Shown here piece by piece: positions 17,313-25,060 of a DNA stretch of 64,000 nucleotides. Source of the stretch: an uncultured SAR86 cluster bacterium (lineage in GTDB: Bacteria > Pseudomonadota > Gammaproteobacteria > Magnimaribacterales > D2472); the NCBI GenBank assembly GCA_902557705.1, contig CACEBI010000006.1, forward strand, positions 1 through 64,000, read 5' to 3'. The position numbers and the translations under genes are program-made. The notes under the pieces are model-generated. The model made no database searches and was not told the DNA's origin. It was given only the letters and a program-made list of their open reading frames with translations. The first letter of the stretch is position 1. Each line of letters opens with the position of its first letter.

Positions 17313-18713
17313 TTAATTAATCGTAATTGATCTAATTATCCGACTTCCATTTCTATTAAGGTGAAGAGCTATTTTATCTCCAGAAGAAAAGTTTTCTATA
17401 GATTCTTCATAAGATTCAACATCAAACACTTGATATTTGCTACCTTTGTATTGAATCATTGTTATTAAGTCGCCCCTCATAACCTTGCCGGATGCAGGCG
17501 ATCCTGGGTTCACTCTTGATACGACTACCCCATCAGGTAAATTTGCCATTGAAGGGTTATCTCTATCAATCTCTGCTACCTTTATTCCTATTGGATCGGC
17601 TGATCCCTGAGATTTTGCTGGTATGAATGAGTCTTGATTAACTGGTAATTCACCTAGAGTAAATTTCAGTTCAATTTCTTTACCATCTCGAATGATTTTC
17701 CCTTTTGCCTTGGATTCTGGTTGAATTTGGCCTACAACATGAGGCAAGTCAGAACTAAACTTTATTTCTTTATTATCAAACTCAATTATTACATCACCAG
17801 GTAGTAATCCAGCATTATCTGCAGACTCACCTTCTTCAACATCATTTATAAGGGCTCCATATGGCTTCTTCATACCCAAAGCTTCAGCTAGATCACTATC
17901 AACTTCACTCATTCTTACACCAAGGTATCCTCTTGAAACCTCACCCTTTTCAATAATTTGTTCAGCAACGTCGATTGCTACATTTATTGGAATTGCAAAA
18001 GCTAAACCTTGATACCCTCCACTTCTTGAGTAAATTTGAGAATTAATACCAACAACTTTTCCATCTAAATCAAACAAAGGCCCACCTGAGTTACCAGGAT
18101 TAATCGCAACATCTGTTTGCAAAAAAGGAACATAATTTCCAATATTATTGTTTTGAATACTTCTACCTTTGGCACTAACAATCCCAGCAGTGACTGAAAA
18201 ATCAAAACTAAAAGGTGACCCAATTGCCACAACCCAATCACCAACTTTTAACTTATCACTATCGCCAGCAGTTACTTGTGGCAAATTTTTGCCCTCAACA
18301 GTTAACAAGGCTAGATCTGAAAGCGGATCAACGCCTACAATTTCAGCAATAAACTCTCTTCTATCTGATAATGAAACAATAACTTCAGTTGCATCTTCAA
18401 CAACATGATAATTAGTTAATATATAGTTGTCTTTTAATATAAAGCCTGAACCGTATGATGTAGCTTCCCTTTTTTCTTGAGGCATTTCGCGAAACTGTCT
18501 AGGTATGCCAAACCTTTCAAGCATTTCATCTGGAATACCCCCATAACCAAATGACTGCCTTTGTGAAACTTCTTTTTTTGATGTGATATTTACTACTGCT
18601 GGGGCAGAATCTTCTACAAGTACAGAAATATTTTCAGGCAGTGCAGCAAATAAATTTGCACATATAAGAATGTTACATGTAAATAGAGTTAATAATTTTT
18701 TATAGTTTTTCAT
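17313..18713 (-). CDS. mucD: Periplasmic serine protease DegP/MucD
   Basis: Trypsin-like protease and chaperone for misfolded envelope proteins. 466 residues. A signal peptide covers the first 23 or so residues. The triad is His in LTNYHVVEDATEV, Asp in DPLSDLALLTV and Ser in INPGNSGGPLFDLDG. Two PDZ domains follow (SRGYLGVRMSEVDSDLAEAL region, and a second one near the C-terminus with ANLPDGVVVSRVNPGSPA). It sits just after the sigma-E/anti-sigma pair and before lepA, the position of mucD in Pseudomonas. Confidence 0.95.
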   Translation of the reverse strand: MKNYKKLLTLFTCNILICANLFAALPENISVLVEDSAPAVVNITSKKEVSQRQSFGYGGIPDEMLERFGIPRQFREMPQEKREATSYGSGFILKDNYILTNYHVVEDATEVIVSLSDRREFIAEIVGVDPLSDLALLTVEGKNLPQVTAGDSDKLKVGDWVVAIGSPFSFDFSVTAGIVSAKGRSIQNNNIGNYVPFLQTDVAINPGNSGGPLFDLDGKVVGINSQIYSRSGGYQGLAFAIPINVAIDVAEQIIEKGEVSRGYLGVRMSEVDSDLAEALGMKKPYGALINDVEEGESADNAGLLPGDVIIEFDNKEIKFSSDLPHVVGQIQPESKAKGKIIRDGKEIELKFTLGELPVNQDSFIPAKSQGSADPIGIKVAEIDRDNPSMANLPDGVVVSRVNPGSPASGKVMRGDLITMIQYKGSKYQVFDVESYEESIENFSSGDKIALHLNRNGSRIIRSITIN

Positions 18714-18729
18714 GATTGTTGTCTTTTGA

Positions 18730-19413
18730 TTATTTGATATTTATCGAATTAGCTATTTCTAAGGCAGATTTTTTATCAATGTTCCCATACAAGGTTATAA
18801 CTCTACCATCCTGGATTGGGACAACGTATATCATTTTGTCATTATGCTGCCAATTTCTTAGTTTTTTAATGCCTAAATTCTTTTTTTCAATATGTAATAC
18901 AAAGTTTTTATTACCTTTATTGTACGTTCTGCTATTTGGGCTATTTCTTGTATAGCCAACATTTCTTAAATCAACATTGTATGAAGCAATATTGTTATTT
19001 TGTTGGTTGTTAATTACTTGCATAACATGGTCTACAAGGTTTTCTTCTGCTCTGCTTGCTGTGTCTTTAGCTTCTTTGCTATTAACAGCAATATTTATTT
19101 GATTTTTAGCAGATAAATCCTCTCCCATACGATTTAAATCAAATTGGTTGATGGTAAAAAAGGTAATAAGCACTGTAGCAGCTGCAGTAATTGAGTTAGA
19201 GACCCAAAAATTGAATTTTCTATCACTCCTGCTAGATGAAATTAATTGAACATTGTTCTTTTGTTGTTTCATCGCAGCAGTCATTAATGCATATTTTGAT
19301 AGTTTATTTTGAAGATTAATATCATTCTCTATCATCAGTAACACTTCATCAGCTTCTGTATCATTGAGCTCTCCATCGTAAAGAGCTGATATTTTTTCTT
19401 CTATGTTATCCAT
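18730..19413 (-). CDS. rseA: Anti-sigma-E factor (RseA/MucA), possibly with a MucB-like tail
   Basis: Inner-membrane regulator that holds RpoE inactive until envelope stress. 227 residues. The N-terminal cytoplasmic domain has the RseA-type start (KISALYDGELNDTEADEVL). One membrane segment lies at about 70-92 (SITAAATVLITFFTI), followed by a periplasmic part. The C-terminus reads RVITLYGNIDKKSALEIANSI, which resembles the closing strand and helix of RseB/MucB. No separate mucB or mucC gene is present. It overlaps rpoE by 8 nt. The anti-sigma role is clear from context and the N-terminus; the MucB resemblance is weak and inferred by eye. Confidence 0.85.
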   Translation of the reverse strand: MDNIEEKISALYDGELNDTEADEVLLMIENDINLQNKLSKYALMTAAMKQQKNNVQLISSSRSDRKFNFWVSNSITAAATVLITFFTINQFDLNRMGEDLSAKNQINIAVNSKEAKDTASRAEENLVDHVMQVINNQQNNNIASYNVDLRNVGYTRNSPNSRTYNKGNKNFVLHIEKKNLGIKKLRNWQHNDKMIYVVPIQDGRVITLYGNIDKKSALEIANSINIK

Positions 19414-19981
19414 CTAATAGATCCTCCGATATATATGTAAGAATATTTTCTCGCGCTCTAAATATTCTTGACCTAACAGTTCCTATTGGTGTTTCGGTAA
19501 TTGTAGATATTTCCTCGTAACTTTTGCCTTCGGACTCTCTAAGTGTAAAGGCAGTCTTTAGTGCTTCAGGTAACTTATCAACATATTTTTTTATTTTACC
19601 CAAGGACTCATCATGCATTAAGTCCTGTTCTGGATTCGTATAAGAAGGAATATCAAAATCAGTATCACTTGTTGAAACATTTATCTTATCTTTTTTATAT
19701 GAGGAGCTAACAAAATGATTTTTTGCTAGATTAATAGCAATTCTATAAACCCATGTAAAAAATGCGCTATCTCCTCTAAAAGTAGCAATTTGTTGCCATA
19801 CTTTTATAAATGTTTGCTGAGCAAGGTCTTCTGAATCCTCTTTTGACTTAGTAAATGAATATAGAGATGCATATACTCTCGGATAATATTTAGTCATTAA
19901 AAAATTAAATGCTCCTTCATTTCCATCTTGGGCCTTCTTAATTAATAAGGAATCTTCAATAGTTGAGTCTTTTTTCATCAA
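19406..19981 (-). CDS. rpoE: RNA polymerase sigma-E factor
   Basis: ECF sigma factor for envelope stress. 191 residues, region 2 (DSEDLAQQTFIKVWQQIATF with RGDSAFFTWVYRIAINLAKN) and region 4 (LPEALKTAFTLRESEGKSYE, then ETPIGTVRSRIFRARENI). Length and motifs match RpoE/AlgU of gammaproteobacteria. Start is one of two adjacent ATGs. It overlaps the anti-sigma gene by 8 nt and follows sdhE after 35 nt. Confidence 0.96.
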   Translation of the reverse strand: MMKKDSTIEDSLLIKKAQDGNEGAFNFLMTKYYPRVYASLYSFTKSKEDSEDLAQQTFIKVWQQIATFRGDSAFFTWVYRIAINLAKNHFVSSSYKKDKINVSTSDTDFDIPSYTNPEQDLMHDESLGKIKKYVDKLPEALKTAFTLRESEGKSYEEISTITETPIGTVRSRIFRARENILTYISEDLLDG

Positions 19982-20016
19982 TTTAAGTCCCTTTTCATGT
20001 CAGACAAGCAAAATAA

Positions 20017-20274
20017 TTAAAAGTTTCCTTGCTTGTCAAATTTTTTAAGATATTTATTAATGAAATCTTCATGAATTTCATTGCCTAGGCTTTCATTTTT
20101 AAAAATATAATCAAACAGCTTTTGATCATCATAATCAAGAATTTGATCAAAAGTATTTATAGAACATTCGTCAAGTGAGCTTAATATAGTATTTGAGAAT
20201 TCTCTTAGCAGTAAATCTATTTCTCGCATTCCTCTTCTGCATTTCCATGAGATTCTGTTTATTTCTGTATTCAT
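20017..20274 (-). CDS. sdhE: FAD assembly factor SdhE (YgfY)
   Basis: Small soluble protein that helps attach FAD covalently to succinate dehydrogenase. 85 residues with the family signature RISWKCRRGMREIDLLLREF (the conserved RGxxE-type motif is RGMREID) and the closing FDQILDYDDQKLFDYIF. It is divergent from ygfZ, as in Pseudomonas, where nadB then separates it from algU. nadB is not present here. Confidence 0.95.
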   Translation of the reverse strand: MNTEINRISWKCRRGMREIDLLLREFSNTILSSLDECSINTFDQILDYDDQKLFDYIFKNESLGNEIHEDFINKYLKKFDKQGNF

Positions 20275-20409
20275 TAGTTAAAATATTGGGTTATTAAACA
20301 ATTTTACAAGAAAATAGATATACAAAAAAAATTAATATCATTCGGCTCAATATATTTAGAAGCTATAAAAATAATTTCTGTTCATGGTGATATTGAAAAA
20401 GTCGAGAAT

Positions 20410-21093
20410 TTGCTTCAAGGACAGATAACTTCTGATGTAACGCTATTGGGCAATGAAAACTACCAGCTCTCATCTATTTGCAATCAAAAAGGTGAGGTAA
20501 TGGCTGGATTTATTATTCATAAGTCGAAAAACTACAAAATATTAATAGATGAAACTCTTGTAAATACATTAATAGATGAGTTAAGTCCATTTGCAAAATT
20601 TTTTGGTGTTACCTTCTCTGCTGAAGATGGTTTTGTGCATGGTCATATAACACCAGATAAAAATGAAAAAGCATTTTTTTCAAATAATATATTCTCACTT
20701 TCAGTTTCATTAGAAAAAGAAGTTCTTGTTAATGATCAATCTGTATTAAGGAATGATTGGATTGTTGCTAATAAACTAGCACTAAATCTTGATTTGAACC
20801 TTAATGATATTGGTAAGTACAGGCCCTTAGAGATAAATTATGATAAAAATAGGGTTGCTTTTGATAAAGGCTGTTTTAGAGGTCAAGAAATTATTGCTAG
20901 GATGAAATATCTTGGTGTTGATAGAAGAAAATTCGTAACCATAATTTCTCCAGAAGCGATTAAAGAAAACAAAAATTTTAAAGTTATTGGTGAAACTCTA
21001 AGATATAAAGACTTTTATATTTTTAGCAGCTCGATAAAAAGAGATTTTATTGATGAGTTTTCTTTAAACAACCCAAGCACAGTGATTATCTAA
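20410..21093 (+). CDS. ygfZ: tRNA-modifying/iron-sulfur protein YgfZ, start uncertain
   Basis: Folate-binding protein related to the GcvT fold that helps iron-sulfur enzymes. The defining motif KGCFRGQEIIARMKYLG is present. The first canonical start is a TTG at 20410 (LLQGQITSDV), giving 227 residues. The same frame is open upstream to 20278 and encodes IKIISVHGDIEKVENLLQGQ, which matches the conserved first strand and helix of the family, but contains no ATG, GTG or TTG. Either an ATT/ATA codon is used or a base error hides the start. It is transcribed divergently from sdhE. Confidence 0.88.
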   Translation: MLQGQITSDVTLLGNENYQLSSICNQKGEVMAGFIIHKSKNYKILIDETLVNTLIDELSPFAKFFGVTFSAEDGFVHGHITPDKNEKAFFSNNIFSLSVSLEKEVLVNDQSVLRNDWIVANKLALNLDLNLNDIGKYRPLEINYDKNRVAFDKGCFRGQEIIARMKYLGVDRRKFVTIISPEAIKENKNFKVIGETLRYKDFYIFSSSIKRDFIDEFSLNNPSTVII

Positions 21094-21095
21094 AA

Positions 21096-21782
21096 CTACC
21101 ATAAGATAGGTTGCTTTTTATTTTTTATAAGCAGTTCATTAGTTAATGAAAAATGTTTACACCCAAAAAAACCTCTATATGAAGATAATGGAGAAGGATG
21201 GGATGATTTGAATATGTAATTAACATTTTTATCTATCAGTTTTTCTTTTTCTTGAGCATCTCTGCCCCATAAAAGAAAAATAACTCCCCCTTTTATATTA
21301 AGAAGATCAATAACGGAATCTACTAAAATATTCCAACCAATACTTTTATGAGACCCAGCTTCAGATTTATTTACGGTCAATGAAGAATTTAACAAAAGCA
21401 CACCTTGAGCTGCCCACTGCTCAAGATTGCCTGAACTATGAACACAATCTCCTATATCGTCTTGGATTTCTTTATAAATATTTTTTAAAGAGCTAGGGAT
21501 TTTGTTTCCCTTGTTTACGGCAAATGCAAGACCGTTTGCTAAGCCTGGTTGGTGATATGGATCTTGCCCAAATATAACTACTTTTGTATTTGAAAAACTG
21601 CACAATTCAAAAGCCTTATAAATATCCTGTATGGCAGGATATATTTCTTTACCCGCCTGTTGAAATGATAAAAGTCTATTTATTGGTTCAAATAGATTGA
21701 ATGAAATTCCATTCTTTCTGAGCTCATAATCCCAATCATTTGGTATTTTGTTTAGTGATATAATTTGTTGCATTTTTATCAA
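21096..21782 (-). CDS. ung: Uracil-DNA glycosylase
   Basis: Removes uracil from DNA. 228 residues, family 1. The water-activating motif is KVVIFGQDPYHQPGLANGLAF (GQDPYHQ at about 73-79), the phosphate-binding motif LLLNSSLTVNKSEAGSH, and the DNA-minor-groove motif KSSHPSPLSSYRGFFG. The first ATG is at 21782; an ATG three codons later is also plausible. It lies right after a DnaA-box hairpin. The closest upstream gene on this strand is serA, 290 nt away. Confidence 0.98.
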   Translation of the reverse strand: MIKMQQIISLNKIPNDWDYELRKNGISFNLFEPINRLLSFQQAGKEIYPAIQDIYKAFELCSFSNTKVVIFGQDPYHQPGLANGLAFAVNKGNKIPSSLKNIYKEIQDDIGDCVHSSGNLEQWAAQGVLLLNSSLTVNKSEAGSHKSIGWNILVDSVIDLLNIKGGVIFLLWGRDAQEKEKLIDKNVNYIFKSSHPSPLSSYRGFFGCKHFSLTNELLIKNKKQPILW

Positions 21783-22072
21783 AATTTTTATCCACAGAAA
21801 CTGTGGATAAAGTTATGGATAACTTTATTTATACCATAACAAAGCCTTATATTTAAAGGTTTTATTAAAGTTGAACAAAATTTATACAATTATTGTATAA
21901 ATAACCGCATATCAATAACTTATAAATTATTTATAAAAAATATTGTCGATGTAAAGTAAACTTATCAAGCGCCCCATTATCATTAATTGATCTTGTTGAC
22001 AAGTGTTAATATATGTTAATTGTTTACAAAAATTAAAAATGACAGAAGTTGATATTAAATTAAGCTATATGC
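21783..22072. other. AT-rich intergenic region with a DnaA-box cluster
   Basis: 290 bp between the serA stop and the ung start with no gene. It holds two perfect DnaA boxes and a third near-perfect one at 21788-21822, an inverted repeat at 21882-21900 (9-bp arms around one base), very AT-rich stretches at about 21900-21950, and TTGACA in an inverted repeat near 22005. It may be a promoter region for ung or a replication-control site. Confidence 0.6.
21788..21810. promoter_or_regulatory. Inverted pair of perfect DnaA boxes
   Basis: TTATCCACA at 21788-21796 and its exact reverse complement at 21802-21810, separated by 5 bp. The extended arms form a 10-bp stem with a 3-nt loop. A third site, GTTATGGATAA around 21812-21822, matches the box with one mismatch on the minus strand. 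It lies within 30 bp of the ung start. Confidence 0.7.
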
Positions 22073-23254
22073 TCACAAATTACTACAGAGTCTAACGCTA
22101 ATAACGTGGTCAATATTTTTTATATTTTCTATTAATTCCTGTGATGGTTTATCTTCTAAGTCTATTAAATTGATACCGATTGAGTCTCTACTCTTGTGTG
22201 TCATGTCAGCAATATTAATGTTTTTGTAACCAATCTCATCCGTGATTTTACCAATCATTCCTGGTTCATTTTTATTAATAATGACCATTCTATATTCTGT
22301 TTTTCTTCCTAACTTTATTGATGGGAAATTTACAGAATTAACAATAACTCCATCTTTCAAAAAATTTGATATTTGTTCGGCTGCCATAACAGCACAATTA
22401 ATTTCTGCTTCTTTTGTGCTTGCTCCAAGATGAGGTAATAGGATAACGTCATGAAAATCATTAGATCTTGTTACTAACTCTGGTGTGGGAAAATCTGTTA
22501 CAAATTTATCAATAATTTTTGCATCAAGAGCCTCGATGATATCTTCATTGTTAACAATACCGCCTCTTGATAAATTGATTAACTTTGCTCCTTTTTTAAA
22601 ATGTTTCAAAGATTTTTTTGAGATTAAATCCTTTGTTTCATCAACAAGGGGAACATGAATTGAAATATAATCAGAATTATTTAAAAGGTATTCCATAGAA
22701 TCTGCTTTTTCTACATCTTTGGGGAGTCTCCATGCTGCATCAATAGATATATATGGATCATATCCTATTATTTTCATACCCATGACTTCAGCTGTTTGTG
22801 CAAGCAATGAACCAATAGCACCAAGCCCTATAATTCCTAGGGTTTTGCCTTTAAGCTCATTACCTTTGAAGTTCTTTTTCTGGGATTCCATAGATTTATT
22901 AAGCTCTGGTGTGTCTTGACCAGATAATGTCTTTGAATACAAATTACCTTGGATTATTCCTCTTGATGAGAGAAGCATTCCGCAAACTACAAGTTCTTTT
23001 ACTGCATTTGCATTGGCACCAGGTGTATTGAAAACGACTATTCCATTGTCTGTTGCAATATCAACCGGGATATTGTTTGTACCAGCCCCAGCCCTGCCAA
23101 TGCATTTTAAAGATTGGTTAAAATCAGCATCAGTAAGCAGCTGACTTCTTAATATAAGTGAATCGGGATCAATTTCATCAATATGAAAGTTATTAGCATC
23201 GAATATATCAATACCATCTTGAGCAATATTATTAAAAATTTTGTATGTAAACAT
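22073..23254 (-). CDS. serA: D-3-phosphoglycerate dehydrogenase
   Basis: Oxidises 3-phosphoglycerate to 3-phosphohydroxypyruvate, the first step of serine synthesis. 393 residues. NAD-binding GKTLGIIGLGAIGSLLAQ, the catalytic Arg in INLSRGGIVNNEDI, Glu after that, and His in VILLPHLGASTKEAE. A C-terminal ACT domain begins at about residue 320 (MVIINKNEPGMIGKI), a likely serine-feedback site. It belongs to the shorter bacterial type without the intervening domain. Confidence 0.95.
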   Translation of the reverse strand: MFTYKIFNNIAQDGIDIFDANNFHIDEIDPDSLILRSQLLTDADFNQSLKCIGRAGAGTNNIPVDIATDNGIVVFNTPGANANAVKELVVCGMLLSSRGIIQGNLYSKTLSGQDTPELNKSMESQKKNFKGNELKGKTLGIIGLGAIGSLLAQTAEVMGMKIIGYDPYISIDAAWRLPKDVEKADSMEYLLNNSDYISIHVPLVDETKDLISKKSLKHFKKGAKLINLSRGGIVNNEDIIEALDAKIIDKFVTDFPTPELVTRSNDFHDVILLPHLGASTKEAEINCAVMAAEQISNFLKDGVIVNSVNFPSIKLGRKTEYRMVIINKNEPGMIGKITDEIGYKNINIADMTHKSRDSIGINLIDLEDKPSQELIENIKNIDHVISVRLCSNL

Positions 23255-23322
23255 TAAAAAAGGAAGGTTATGTTTTAAAACACGATAGATTATATATAAA
23301 AAAATTTATTTTATAAGATAAT

Positions 23323-24783
23323 TTATTGCTTATTATTAGATATAGTTCTTTCTATATACTCTTTCCAGGACGAATAGTCGCTATTATAAAAATCTTCAGA
23401 GCCTCCATCAGCTTTATATATATTTTCAACTTTTGGCTTAACGTCTTCGATGGATAAACCTTCAGCTATTTGAGAGACAATACATGCTCCAAGAGCTGTT
23501 GATTCAATATTTTCTGGTTTAGAGATATTTTTTTGAAGTGTGTTTGATAATAACTGACAAAAAGTTTTATTTGATGTCATGCCGCCATCAACTAGTAGTG
23601 AGTTTATTTTAATATTATTTTTCATAAGTAAGTCTGTTATATCTCTAGTTTGGTAACAAATAGATTTAAACGCTGCTGTTATCAAGTCACTATTATCAGA
23701 ATCTTGGGTGATACCGTAAAAGCCACCTCTTATATCTGAATTCCAATACGGAGCCCCCAATCCATTAAACGCAGGTAAGAAATGAACATTTTTAGAATTA
23801 CCATTGCTGTTTAAAAAAGATTCGCTATCTCTAGCATTTGTAAAAAATTTCATTTTATCTCTAAGCCACTGAATAATATTTCCGCATGAATAAATACTTC
23901 CTTCAATTGCATAACTAATTTCATTATTTAATTGGTATCCAACAGTTGTTAGCAATCCTTCATCCAGAGTTATTATATTTTCTTTGGTGTTTACCATTAA
24001 AAAACAGCCTGTTCCATAAGTAGACTTCATGTCACCGTAGGTAAAACAATTTTGTCCAACTAGTGCTGCCTGTTGATCGCCTATAACGCCTTTAATGCTT
24101 ATGTTTTTATTATCCATAGCTAAAGTACCAAAATTTGCATCACATGATTGAACAGATGGCATCATAGATATAGGTATATCGAATAAATCTAACAAATCTT
24201 TATCCCATTTCATCTCATTGATATTAAATAGCATGGTTCTAGATGCATTGGTTACATCTGTATAATGTTCTTTTTCTTTTGTCAGCTTATATATCAAGTA
24301 GGAATCAATCGTACCAAACATTAACTTGCCTTTATTAGCAAGCTCTCTCGCGTCAGTCACATTATCTAGAATCCATTTAATTTTAGTAGCAGAAAAATAT
24401 GGATCTATGACAAGCCCTGTTTTTTCTCTTACCATTTTTTCGTGGCCACTATCTCTAAGTTCTTTGCAAAACGCATGAGTACGCCTGTCTTGCCAGATTA
24501 TAGCTGGATAAATTGGTTTACCTGTTTCTCGAGACCAAACAACAGTAGACTCTCTTTGATTGGTTATTCCGCAAGCTGTTATAGTATTTTCTTTTTTTAG
24601 AACATCACTAACAGTATCTCTAACGGTTTTTAATATGTCGGCGGGATCAGCTTCAACCCAACCATCATTTGGATAAGACAAAGAGTATTCTTTTTGAGAA
24701 TCTGTAATTGCATTAAGTTGTGAATTAAAAACTATTGCTCTTGAACTTGTCGTTCCTTGGTCTATTGCTAAAAAATTACTCAT
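23323..24783 (-). CDS. glpK: Glycerol kinase
   Basis: Phosphorylates glycerol to glycerol 3-phosphate. I choose the ATG at 24783 (MSNFLAIDQGTTSSRAIVF), which has GGGAG 7 nt upstream, over an in-frame start ten codons earlier. The result is 486 residues, near the usual 500. FGGY-type motifs: DQGTTSSRAIVF, the GITNQRESTVVW segment, GVIGDQQAALVGQ, and the C-terminal LLVDGGMTSNKTFCQLLSN. No glpF or glpD lies next to it, and the region upstream is shared with nrdA. Confidence 0.97.
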   Translation of the reverse strand: MSNFLAIDQGTTSSRAIVFNSQLNAITDSQKEYSLSYPNDGWVEADPADILKTVRDTVSDVLKKENTITACGITNQRESTVVWSRETGKPIYPAIIWQDRRTHAFCKELRDSGHEKMVREKTGLVIDPYFSATKIKWILDNVTDARELANKGKLMFGTIDSYLIYKLTKEKEHYTDVTNASRTMLFNINEMKWDKDLLDLFDIPISMMPSVQSCDANFGTLAMDNKNISIKGVIGDQQAALVGQNCFTYGDMKSTYGTGCFLMVNTKENIITLDEGLLTTVGYQLNNEISYAIEGSIYSCGNIIQWLRDKMKFFTNARDSESFLNSNGNSKNVHFLPAFNGLGAPYWNSDIRGGFYGITQDSDNSDLITAAFKSICYQTRDITDLLMKNNIKINSLLVDGGMTSNKTFCQLLSNTLQKNISKPENIESTALGACIVSQIAEGLSIEDVKPKVENIYKADGGSEDFYNSDYSSWKEYIERTISNNKQ

Positions 24784-24805
24784 AAAATATCTCCCATAAA
24801 CATAA

Positions 24806-24814
24806 TTATCCACA
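24806..24814 (+). promoter_or_regulatory. DnaA box upstream of nrdA
   Basis: Exact TTATCCACA, in the glpK/nrdA divergent intergenic region. It is about 50 bp upstream of the first NrdR box. In E. coli two DnaA boxes upstream of nrdAB control ribonucleotide reductase with the cell cycle. Confidence 0.65.
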
Positions 24815-24854
24815 ATTTATCAACTGATTGCCAACAGTAAAAAAACAGCTTACA

Positions 24855-24901
24855 TACACTATATAGTGAAAAAAAATGAAATTGTCACAATATATAGTGT
24901 T
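24855..24901 (+). promoter_or_regulatory. Pair of NrdR boxes
   Basis: CACTATATAGTG (24857-24868) and CAATATATAGTG (24888-24899) differ by one base and have centres 31 bp apart, three helical turns. This spacing and consensus are the usual operator for the ATP-cone repressor NrdR. The second box abuts the -35 hexamer of the likely nrdA promoter. Confidence 0.85.
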
Positions 24902-24908
24902 TTTTTAC

Positions 24909-24936
24909 TTGATTCTTTATCCACAACAAGTAATAT
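24909..24936 (+). promoter_or_regulatory. Likely nrdA promoter with an internal DnaA box
   Basis: TTGATT (24909-24914) and TAATAT (24931-24936) with a 16-bp spacer. A perfect DnaA box TTATCCACA (24917-24925) occupies the spacer, so DnaA and RNA polymerase would compete. The second NrdR box ends 8 bp before the -35 hexamer. The leader to the ATG at 25061 would be about 118 nt. Confidence 0.6.
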
Positions 24937-25060
24937 TAGTGTAGCGGAACAAAAAGTTAGTGTAACTGCAGACACACAAACTTATTCCAGAAAATTAATA
25001 AATAGAACTCTTTGTGAGTGGAAAAGATACGGCGAATAAAATAGGGAAACAGAGATAAAG

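Noticed and set aside
21788-21810. Inverted DnaA pair as a rho-independent terminator of serA
   Set aside because: The stem is strong, but no U-tract follows on the minus strand, it lies 260 nt from the serA stop and next to the ung start.
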